Source of the DNA: Chlorobiota bacterium
Lineage (GTDB): Bacteria > Bacteroidota > Bacteroidia > Bacteroidales > JAADGE01
DNA: 5,900 nucleotides
NCBI GenBank assembly: GCA_030592825.1
Contig: JAUVIG010000246.1
Location: 1-5,900, forward strand
Direction of reading: 5' to 3'
Position numbers and translations under genes: made by a program. The notes beneath the pieces are model-generated. The model was not told the DNA's origin. It searched no databases and saw only the letters and a list, made by a program, of their open reading frames with translations. Shown in pieces: positions 1 through 5,224 of this stretch (position 1 is its first letter; every line of letters starts with the position of its first letter).

Positions 1-65
1 ATGCTGCAGAAGTATTTTTGGGCTTACCAAGAACATTTAATATTGGTGTTAAATTAACATTCTGA
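1..65 (+). CDS. C-terminal end of an outer-membrane beta-barrel protein (TonB-dependent receptor-like), partial
   Basis: Reading from base 3, the plus strand is open for 20 codons to a TGA at 63-65 and ends in ...GLPRTFNIGVKLTF. Alternating hydrophobic and polar residues with a C-terminal phenylalanine are typical of the last strand of an outer-membrane barrel, the signal recognised by the BAM machinery. The 'LPRTFNIGVKLTF' type of ending is common in Bacteroidetes TonB-dependent receptors. The other two plus frames give no such pattern. A strong terminator follows 21 bases after the stop, which supports a real gene end. The body of the gene lies outside the window, so the exact family (TonB receptor, SusC-like or another barrel) is inference. 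Confidence 0.6.
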   Translation, partial: AAEVFLGLPRTFNIGVKLTF

Positions 66-86
66 TAATTAATTTTATAACATTAT

Positions 87-116
87 AAAAAGCTGTCAAT
101 TTTTTGGCAGCTTTTT
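87..116. terminator. Strong bidirectional Rho-independent terminator
   Basis: The arms 87-99 (AAAAAGCTGTCAA) and 104-116 (TTGGCAGCTTTTT) pair over 13 positions around a TTTT loop, with one G-U wobble in the plus-strand transcript. A T-run follows on the plus strand, and reading the other way the hairpin also ends in five Ts. It can therefore end both the upstream plus-strand barrel gene and the converging minus-strand ATPase. The ATPase stop codon (96-98) and its preceding codons lie inside the stem. Confidence 0.9.
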
Positions 117-1457
117 TTGTGTAATAAGCAAATCAAGGTATGCTTCTATTTTATGAATTAAATAAAAAGGAAGATTCAATAAATAAAATGTTTTCCCGGA
201 GATAGTTTTTTCTTGTTGAATATTCAATATTCCGTCATAAATTCTTACAGCAAAAGGATGTCCTACGGAATTAATAAAATTGAATAATGAGCGAAGTCGT
301 CCGGTTTTGCCTGATTTTACTTCAATAGGAATTATTAATCCTTTGTAAAGATATACATAATCAATTTCAGCTTGTGAGTTTTTTTTGTCTTTTACCCAAA
401 AATTTAGTTTTGATAAAGGAGAATTTGATAATGACCTTAACTCTTGTCCTGTTATATGCTCTGCAATTTTACCTTTATAAATATCTGTTAAGTTTTCTTC
501 GGTAAAGAATTTATTTATAATTCCTGTTGAATGATTAATTAGTCCTGTGTCAAGAAATTGTAGTTTCGGTGATTTTTTATAATCAGTTTGAACAGGGATA
601 TTAATATTAGTTGTGGGGTAAACTAATTGCAAAATCATAGTTTTTTCAAGTGTTCTGAATGCTTCTCCAATTTCTCTTGACCGATAATTTGACTTTCCGA
701 AATTTTGAAATGTAATTCTGTTTCCTGCTTCAAAAAAAGATTGACGAATAATAAAACGTATAATCTGTGTCATTGTATCATTTTTTGAATATTTCTCAAC
801 ATCATCAAGATACGAATTTATTAGGCTGTCATAAATAAAACTTAATATGTTAATATCCTTCTTCTTAATATATGTATCAATTATTTCGGGCATTCCGCCT
901 ATTAGTGTATAAGTTTTAAATAAATCGGATAATTTATAATGTGCAAATTCAGGAATCGGTATAATGTTTAGAAGTTCAATACTTTGCTTTTCACCTGAAG
1001 CGATTAGAAATTCTTGAAAGTTTACAGGATGAAGATAATAATATTCTACTCGACCCACAGGAAAACTTATTTTTTTATTAATCACAGTTTCGAGAAGCGA
1101 ACCTGCTGCAATAACAAATAAATCCTTTTCTTCTTCATAAAAATATCGAAGTTGCTTGACTGCTTCCGGTGAATTCTGAATTTCATCAATAAACAATAAT
1201 GTTTTTCCTTTATCGAAATTTATATTACGGGAATAAAATATACTTTGTTTAAGTTTTTTAAGATTGTCAATTTTTTTGAATAAAATCGTATCTTCTTTTT
1301 TTTCAAGATTTAATTTAATGTAATTATCAAATCCATTAGAAAATAAATCAACAAGCGAAGTTTTTCCTACTTGCCTTGCACCTCTCAATATTAACGGTTT
1401 CCTGTTAGGTTTCTTTTTCCAATCTTTTAGGTATTCTATTGCTGTTCTTTGAAACAT
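96..1457 (-). CDS. AAA_14 / DUF4143 family ATPase
   Basis: A complete 453-residue protein. The N-terminal AAA_14 P-loop domain has a Walker A at residues 26-33 (GARQVGKT), a Walker B at 87-94 (LLFIDEIQ) and the conserved AAGS segment at 117-120. The family blocks FPVGRVEYYYLHP (132-144) and IGGMPE (186-191) follow. The C-terminal DUF4143 half carries a PD-(D/E)xK-like core: E333, D366, then E379-V-K381. Such proteins are widespread, often multi-copy, in Bacteroidetes and archaea; their biological role is not established, and the nuclease fold is not proven active. The ATG at 1457 is chosen because homologues begin close before 'YLxxW' and no in-frame start is nearby upstream. There is no Shine-Dalgarno sequence. 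The last residues (KKLPKN) are encoded by the terminator stem shared with the convergent gene. It stands alone, with a tandem repeat promoter region directly upstream. Confidence 0.93.
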   Translation of the reverse strand: MFQRTAIEYLKDWKKKPNRKPLILRGARQVGKTSLVDLFSNGFDNYIKLNLEKKEDTILFKKIDNLKKLKQSIFYSRNINFDKGKTLLFIDEIQNSPEAVKQLRYFYEEEKDLFVIAAGSLLETVINKKISFPVGRVEYYYLHPVNFQEFLIASGEKQSIELLNIIPIPEFAHYKLSDLFKTYTLIGGMPEIIDTYIKKKDINILSFIYDSLINSYLDDVEKYSKNDTMTQIIRFIIRQSFFEAGNRITFQNFGKSNYRSREIGEAFRTLEKTMILQLVYPTTNINIPVQTDYKKSPKLQFLDTGLINHSTGIINKFFTEENLTDIYKGKIAEHITGQELRSLSNSPLSKLNFWVKDKKNSQAEIDYVYLYKGLIIPIEVKSGKTGRLRSLFNFINSVGHPFAVRIYDGILNIQQEKTISGKTFYLLNLPFYLIHKIEAYLDLLITQKKLPKN

Positions 1458-1465
1458 TTTTCATG

Positions 1466-1473
1466 CAAATATA
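1466..1473 (-). promoter_or_regulatory. Possible start-proximal TAnnTTTG -7 box of the ATPase gene
   Basis: Read on the minus strand this is TATATTTG, a match to the Bacteroidetes -7 consensus TAnnTTTG. A TTTG sits 18 bases upstream (1492-1495). Transcription from here would begin close to the ATG at 1457 and give a nearly leaderless mRNA. It is outside the 33-bp repeat and could be a fourth promoter or chance in AT-rich DNA. Confidence 0.4.
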
Positions 1474-1491
1474 ATTAATTTGTAACAAAAC

Positions 1492-1522
1492 CAAACATAA
1501 ATTTGCAATATCTTGTAACAAA
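1492..1522 (-). promoter_or_regulatory. Predicted promoter of the DUF4143 ATPase, repeat copy 1
   Basis: On the minus strand there is a TTTG at 1519-1522, a 19-base spacer and TATGTTTG at 1492-1499. This fits the Bacteroidetes -33/-7 pattern (TTTG, about 19 bases, TAnnTTTG). Initiation would be expected near 1485, giving a leader of about 28 bases. The -33 element is supplied by the neighbouring repeat copy. Confidence 0.6.
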
Positions 1523-1524
1523 AC

Positions 1525-1555
1525 CAAACATAAATTTGCAATATCTTGTAACAAA
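1525..1555 (-). promoter_or_regulatory. Second predicted promoter for the ATPase, repeat copy 2
   Basis: The same arrangement as in copy 1 is shifted by 33 bases: TTTG at 1552-1555, a 19-base spacer, and TATGTTTG at 1525-1532 on the minus strand. A third -7 box lies at 1558-1565, but no good TTTG is seen at the right distance behind it. Duplicating the 33-bp unit has therefore duplicated a complete promoter. Confidence 0.5.
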
Positions 1556-1565
1556 ACCAAACATA

Positions 1566-1860
1566 TTTTTCTTATTTTGACAATTTGGCATAATAGTATT
1601 TTGTATTTGTAAATAAGCTGTCTTTTTTTCACACATTTTTTACCGGCACAAGACTTGTAAAAGCGTGATTAAATTATAATTCAATTTTATGACACAAGTA
1701 GATTCTTTTACAGATTTTAAACAGAAAAGTAAAAGATAATAAAATTAAATTCAGAGACATTGATGTTTCTAAAGACCAATAATATATTATTTTTATTATT
1801 AAAGCATTGAAGCATTCTATCATTGAAGCATTTTATAAAAACAGCAGTAAAAACAAATTA
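1566..1860. other. Gene-poor AT-rich intergenic stretch
   Basis: No convincing gene is seen. A 16-codon plus-strand reading frame at 1689-1739 (beginning MTQVDSFTDF) has no recognisable similarity and no clear ribosome binding site. A small inverted repeat (1753-1760 with 1763-1770) has only a two-base gap. The 12-bp direct repeat at 1805-1832 is listed separately. The stretch separates the divergent ATPase and groES promoters. Confidence 0.6.
1805..1832. repeat. 12-bp direct repeat upstream of groES
   Basis: CATTGAAGCATT occurs at 1805-1816 and again at 1821-1832, with starts 16 bases apart. It lies about 45 bases upstream of the predicted groES -7 box. It could be a paired regulator site or a simple local duplication; it does not resemble the CIRCE element of heat-shock operons. 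Confidence 0.6.
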
Positions 1861-1877
1861 GTTAATTAATAAAATTA

Positions 1878-1885
1878 TACTTTTG
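1878..1885 (+). promoter_or_regulatory. Predicted groES promoter -7 box
   Basis: TACTTTTG matches TAnnTTTG and ends 38 bases before the groES ATG, which gives a leader of roughly 30 bases. No good TTTG is found 19 bases upstream, so only the -7 element is supported. The bases before the ATG are A/T-only apart from one G and show no Shine-Dalgarno sequence. Confidence 0.5.
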
Positions 1886-1923
1886 CATAAAATTTAATAT
1901 AAACAAATTAAAATTGATATAAA

Positions 1924-2196
1924 ATGAGAGAGTTACAACCAATAAATGAAAATGTTTTGCTTGAGTTAGAAGAAAAAATAGGTGAGCAAAAAACAGCAAG
2001 CGGAATAATTATTCCTGATTCTGCAAAGGAAAAAGAAGCTGTGGGAAAAGTTATTGCATTAGGGGATATCGAAAAGCCCGGAATTTCTGTTGGAGATACA
2101 GTATTATATAAAGAGTATTCAGGAAATAAACTTGAATTCGACGGTAAAAAATATTTGATTATTCCTTACGAAGATGTATTGGCAAAAGTTGTTTAA
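1924..2196 (+). CDS. groES: Co-chaperonin GroES (Cpn10), stand-alone copy
   Basis: A complete 90-residue protein, close to the usual Cpn10 length (about 90-97). The GroES fold is recognisable from the mobile loop at residues 17-35 with the GroEL-contacting hydrophobic tripeptide III at 28-30 inside ASGIIIPDSAKEK, then GKVIALG (41-47), VGDTVLY (56-62) and the C-terminal YLIIPYEDVLAKVV. GroES forms a heptameric lid on GroEL in the cytoplasm. Two things are odd. No groEL follows, since the next gene is on the other strand. The N-terminus (MRELQPINENVLLE) also departs from the common KPLxDRV form, and the roof-loop region around 48-55 is short. It may be a second GroES paralogue whose partner GroEL is elsewhere. 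The start is the only in-frame ATG before the conserved region. Confidence 0.93.
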   Translation: MRELQPINENVLLELEEKIGEQKTASGIIIPDSAKEKEAVGKVIALGDIEKPGISVGDTVLYKEYSGNKLEFDGKKYLIIPYEDVLAKVV

Positions 2197-2209
2197 AACA
2201 GAAGACTTA

Positions 2210-2398
2210 AGACTTTCCAAGTTTGATTCCACTTAGAAAAGTGATTTTTTGCCACAAAAACACTAAAACACAAAGAATCACAAAAATAAATTACTTATTG
2301 AAAGTTCTTTGTGTAATTTTGTGTCTTGGTGATTTAGTGGCATTTTATTTTATTTATTTTTCGGAGTGGACTCAAGTTTTTAAAAACTTGGAAAGTCT
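2210..2398. repeat. 189-bp nested inverted repeat (MITE- or REP-like), convergent intergenic region
   Basis: The outer arms 2210-2224 (AGACTTTCCAAGTTT) and 2384-2398 are perfect 15-bp inverted repeats. Inside them TTGATTCCACT (2223-2233) matches AGTGGACTCAA (2365-2375) with one mismatch. Further in, 2250-2284 pairs with 2308-2342 at 27 of 35 positions, beginning TGCCAC and ending GTGGCA, around a 23-base loop. A perfect 18-bp palindrome CAAGTTTTTAAAAACTTG lies at 2373-2390. The element fills almost all the space between the groES stop and the nadB stop. It may be a non-coding mobile element and may also end transcription from both sides. Confidence 0.85.
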
Positions 2399-2403
2399 GT
2401 AAT

Positions 2404-3978
2404 CTATAATATCTTTCCTTTTTCCGGATAATCCAAAGTATAATGCAAACCTCTGCTTTCTTTTCTTTTCTTAGCCATTTTTATAATTAAATAGGCAATA
2501 TTAATAGAATTTCTTAATTGGCAAATTTCTTTAGATACTTTTGAATGGTCATAAAGGATTTTAGTTTCACGATATATAATTTCAAGCCTGGATAATGCTC
2601 TTTCTAATCTTAAATTAGAACGAACAATACCCACATAACTTGTCATGATTTGCTGCAGTTCTCTGAATTCTTGAGTAATAAGAACCATTTCTTCCGGATG
2701 TGTTGTGCCTTCATCTTGCCATTCAGGAATTTCTTCTTGAATACTAATATCTTTAATGAGTTTTGAAGATGTTTCCGCAGCTTTATCTGCAAATACCAAT
2801 GCCTCCAATAAAGAGTTTGATGCTAATCTGTTTGCACCGTGTAGTCCTGTCGAAGAACATTCACCGGCAGCATACAGGTGTTTTATTGATGTTCTGCCTT
2901 CTGTGTCAACTTTAATCCCTCCTACTAAATAATGTGCAGCAGGAGCAACCGGAATCATGTTTTTTGTTATATCAATATCAATAGTTAAGCATTTTTTATA
3001 AATATTCGGGAAATGAGCTTTTACTTCTTCAGTATCAAGATGTGATGCATCAAGGCATACATATTCATCCCCGCTGATCTTCATTTCTGTATCAATTGCT
3101 CTTGCTACAATATCTCTTGGTGCAAGTTCTTTACGCTCATCATATTTATGCATAAACTCTTCACCTGATTTGTTTTTTAGTTTTGCCCCAAACCCTCTTA
3201 ATGCTTCCGTTATTAAAAATGACGGTCGTTCTTTCTTGTTATATAAAGCCGTAGGATGAAATTGTACAAATTCCATATAAGTGATTAATGCTTTTGCTCT
3301 GTATGCCATTGCAATTCCGTCGCCGGTTGCGACTTGCGGATTTGTTGTAATATCATATATATTACCAAGTCCGCCGGTTGCAATAAAAGTAACTTTAGAT
3401 AAAATTCTTTCAACCTCTTGTGTATCAAGATTTAATACATAAGCACCATAGCATTCAATATCGCTTTTATTTCTGATTAAAGTATAGCCCAAATGGTGTT
3501 GAGTAATAAGATCAACTGCAAAGAAATCTTCATAGACATCAATATTTTTGTTTTTTAAAACTTCTTCTGTAACAGCTCTTTGGATTTCAGCACCGGTATC
3601 ATCTTTATGATGAAAAATTCTGTTTTCTGAATGACCACCTTCTCTTCCGAGGTTATAAGTTCCGTCAGAATTTTTATCAAACATTGCACCAATATCTATC
3701 AATTCTTTTATCATATCAGGGCCCTCTGTAATAACTTTTCTTACTACCTGTTCATCACATAATCCGTCTCCGGCAATTAAAGTATCCTGAACATGTTTTT
3801 CATATGAATCAGGTTTGTTATTTACAGAAGCAATTCCGCCTTGTGCTTTATTTGTATTTGTATCAGTTATTTTACTTTTTGTAATTACTGTTACCTTTCC
3901 GTATTTTGAAACTTTTAATGCATACATAAGTCCGGCAAGGCCTGAACCGATAACTAAAAAGTCTGTTATTTTTTTCAT
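2404..3978 (-). CDS. nadB: L-aspartate oxidase NadB
   Basis: A flavoenzyme of the succinate dehydrogenase/fumarate reductase flavoprotein family. It oxidises L-aspartate to iminoaspartate, which NadA condenses with dihydroxyacetone phosphate to quinolinate in de novo NAD synthesis. In the 524-residue form, the FAD dinucleotide motif GSGLAG is at 11-16 and NKAQGGIASV begins near 43. The diagnostic REGGHS is at 112-117 and QFHPTAL has H241. TEALRG has R261, AAHYLVGG has H349, and GLHGANRLASNS has R384. These correspond to active-site residues of E. coli NadB. The length is normal for the family. An in-frame ATG at 4005 would add nine residues (MQLSTIYID) but lies inside the predicted -7 box, so 3978 (MKKITDFLVIG) is preferred. 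No nadA or nadC is adjacent. Confidence 0.96.
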   Translation of the reverse strand: MKKITDFLVIGSGLAGLMYALKVSKYGKVTVITKSKITDTNTNKAQGGIASVNNKPDSYEKHVQDTLIAGDGLCDEQVVRKVITEGPDMIKELIDIGAMFDKNSDGTYNLGREGGHSENRIFHHKDDTGAEIQRAVTEEVLKNKNIDVYEDFFAVDLITQHHLGYTLIRNKSDIECYGAYVLNLDTQEVERILSKVTFIATGGLGNIYDITTNPQVATGDGIAMAYRAKALITYMEFVQFHPTALYNKKERPSFLITEALRGFGAKLKNKSGEEFMHKYDERKELAPRDIVARAIDTEMKISGDEYVCLDASHLDTEEVKAHFPNIYKKCLTIDIDITKNMIPVAPAAHYLVGGIKVDTEGRTSIKHLYAAGECSSTGLHGANRLASNSLLEALVFADKAAETSSKLIKDISIQEEIPEWQDEGTTHPEEMVLITQEFRELQQIMTSYVGIVRSNLRLERALSRLEIIYRETKILYDHSKVSKEICQLRNSINIAYLIIKMAKKRKESRGLHYTLDYPEKGKIL

Positions 3979-4002
3979 GTCGATATATATTGTAGAGAGC
4001 TG

Positions 4003-4010
4003 CAAAATTA
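4003..4010 (-). promoter_or_regulatory. Predicted nadB promoter -7 box
   Basis: Read on the minus strand this is TAATTTTG, matching TAnnTTTG. It lies 24 bases before the chosen nadB ATG, giving a leader of about 18 bases. No clear TTTG is found at the -33 distance. Its position argues against the longer nadB start at 4005. Confidence 0.5.
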
Positions 4011-4044
4011 CATAATTAATTTAAGATAAAAATGACTTTTATAA

Positions 4045-4075
4045 TTGGTTAGGAAATTAATTTTAAATAATTTTG
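4045..4075 (+). promoter_or_regulatory. Predicted rfbB promoter
   Basis: TTGG at 4045-4048, a 19-base spacer and TAATTTTG at 4068-4075 fit the Bacteroidetes -33/-7 pattern. Initiation would fall near 4082, leaving only about 8 bases before the ATG at 4090. The TTG at 4045 could be read as an alternative start codon but is better explained as the -33 element. Confidence 0.6.
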
Positions 4076-4089
4076 TGAAAATTTTTAAA

Positions 4090-5145
4090 ATGGCAAAAAT
4101 AATATTAATTACCGGAGGTGCCGGATTTATAGGTTCACATGTAGTACGATTATTTGTAAATAAATATCCTGAATACAAAATAATTAATCTTGACAAACTG
4201 ACATATGCCGGGAACCTTGAAAATTTAAATGATATATCCGGTAAATCAAACTATGTATTTGAAAAAGGTGATATTACAGACAATCAACTTGTTTCAAAAT
4301 TGTTTGAGAAACATAAATTTTCCGGTATCATTCATCTTGCTGCTGAATCTCATGTTGATCGTTCAATATCTGATCCCGGTGCATTTATTAATACCAATAT
4401 TCTCGGAACAGTAAATTTATTAAATGCTGCAAGAAATCTTTGGAAAGATGACTTTGAAGGAAAACTTTTTTATCATATTTCAACTGATGAAGTTTACGGA
4501 TCATTGGGAGAAACCGGATACTTTACGGAAGAAACAGCATATGACCCGCGAAGTCCGTACTCTGCATCCAAAGCAAGTTCAGATCATTTGGTAAGAGCCT
4601 ATATGCATACATATAAGTTGCCGGTTGTATTAACCAATTGTTCAAACAATTACGGTGCGAACCAGTTTCCTGAAAAATTAATTCCCCTTGCTGTCAATAA
4701 TATAAAAAACAACAAGCAAATTCCGATTTACGGAAAAGGAGAAAACATAAGAGATTGGTTGTTTGTAAATGATCACGCAAGTGCCATTGATTTGGTATAT
4801 CATAAAGGAACTAACGGAGAGACATATAACATAGGCGGTAATAATGAATGGACAAATATTGATTTGATTCATAAACTATGTGAGATTATGGACGAAAAAT
4901 TAGGAAGGAAAAAAGGAGAATCAGCTAAGTTAATCACATTTGTTAAAGACAGAGCAGGACATGATATGCGTTATGCAATTGATTCATCAAAAATTCAAAA
5001 CGAATTAGGTTGGAAACCATCCTTACAGTTTGAAGAAGGATTAGAAAAAACAGTAGATTGGTATTTGGAAAATGAAACATGGTTAAATAATATTCTCACA
5101 GGAAAGTATGAGCAATATTATGAAGAGCAATATCATAAGAGATAA
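4090..5145 (+). CDS. rfbB: dTDP-glucose 4,6-dehydratase
   Basis: A 351-residue extended short-chain dehydrogenase that converts dTDP-glucose to dTDP-4-keto-6-deoxyglucose, the second step towards dTDP-rhamnose and other deoxysugars for surface polysaccharides. The NAD-binding GxxGxxG is at residues 9-15 (GGAGFIG). Further family marks are LDKLTYAGN (34-42), HLAAESHVDRS (82-92), the catalytic T132-D133-E134 in STDEVYG, Y157 and K161 of the YxxxK motif, NNYGxxQFPEKLIP (186-199) and RDWLFVNDH (221-229). Length and motifs are normal. In-frame TTG or GTG starts upstream would add residues unlike the family, and the TTG overlaps the promoter, so ATG 4090 (MAKIILITGG) is chosen. The usual rmlA, rmlC and rmlD partners are absent here, so the final sugar cannot be inferred. 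rmlB is an equivalent name. Confidence 0.96.
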   Translation: MAKIILITGGAGFIGSHVVRLFVNKYPEYKIINLDKLTYAGNLENLNDISGKSNYVFEKGDITDNQLVSKLFEKHKFSGIIHLAAESHVDRSISDPGAFINTNILGTVNLLNAARNLWKDDFEGKLFYHISTDEVYGSLGETGYFTEETAYDPRSPYSASKASSDHLVRAYMHTYKLPVVLTNCSNNYGANQFPEKLIPLAVNNIKNNKQIPIYGKGENIRDWLFVNDHASAIDLVYHKGTNGETYNIGGNNEWTNIDLIHKLCEIMDEKLGRKKGESAKLITFVKDRAGHDMRYAIDSSKIQNELGWKPSLQFEEGLEKTVDWYLENETWLNNILTGKYEQYYEEQYHKR

Positions 5146-5155
5146 ATTTATATGT

Positions 5156-5185
5156 GCTTTTTAGCGGTTCGCACCGCTTAAAAGC
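5156..5185. terminator. Hairpin between rfbB and the TPR gene, possible terminator
   Basis: The arms 5156-5168 (GCTTTTTAGCGGT) and 5173-5185 (ACCGCTTAAAAGC) pair with a single T-T mismatch around a TCGC loop. The GC-rich core stands out in this AT-rich DNA. It begins 11 bases after the rfbB stop and lies 39 bases from the convergent TPR gene stop. No T-run follows on either strand, so it is not a textbook intrinsic terminator. It may act as an mRNA 3'-end stabiliser or factor-assisted terminator. Confidence 0.6.
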
Positions 5186-5224
5186 TATTAACACAATTAA
5201 CCCAAACCTCAGCCGATTAGTTCG

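Larger units (their letters stand above)
1481..1565. repeat. 33-bp tandem direct repeat, two full copies and one partial copy
   Basis: Copies begin at 1481, 1514 and 1547, exactly 33 bases apart. The first two are identical over their full length. The third matches for 19 bases and breaks off at 1565. Each copy contains CAAACATA, which on the minus strand is TATGTTTG. Each also overlaps the near-palindrome TTGTAACAA (1480-1488, 1513-1521, 1546-1554). The array lies just upstream of the ATPase start, and 33 bp is close to three helical turns, so the copies face roughly the same side of the DNA. There are no unique spacers, so it is not a CRISPR array. Confidence 0.95.

Noticed and set aside
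1481..1565. Repeat array as a CRISPR
   Set aside because: The copies abut directly with no unique spacers, there are fewer than three full units, and no cas gene is near.
1405..1632. Minus-strand reading frame of 75 codons containing an 11-residue repeat (CLVLLQDIANL)
   Set aside because: It is the translation of the 33-bp tandem repeat, which is a multiple of three. It overlaps the start of the ATPase in another frame, covers promoter boxes and matches no known family.
1689..1739. 16-codon frame MTQVDSFTDF... as a small gene
   Set aside because: It is too short to judge, with no clear promoter, ribosome site or similarity. It may be a chance frame in AT-rich DNA.
3979..4005. Longer nadB start at 4005 adding MQLSTIYID
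   Set aside because: The start would overlap the -7 box at 4003-4010, and the added residues are not part of the flavoprotein fold. MKKITDFLVIGSG at 3978 is the normal NadB beginning.
3815..4015. Plus-strand frame of 66 codons opposite the nadB 5' end
   Set aside because: It is antisense to a well-conserved gene, with no family match and no promoter.
4045..4089. Longer rfbB start at TTG 4045 adding 15 residues
   Set aside because: The TTG coincides with the predicted -33 element, the added residues are encoded by promoter DNA, and RfbB proteins normally begin a few residues before the GxxGxxG motif.
4008..4196. Minus-strand frame of 62 codons across the nadB-rfbB promoter and rfbB start
   Set aside because: It overlaps two promoters and conserved rfbB codons and has no recognisable domain.
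4229..4414. Plus-strand frame of 61 codons within rfbB
   Set aside because: It is an out-of-frame shadow of the rfbB coding sequence.
4678..4872. Minus-strand frame of 64 codons within rfbB
   Set aside because: It is antisense to conserved rfbB motifs (RDWLFVNDH region), with no independent support.
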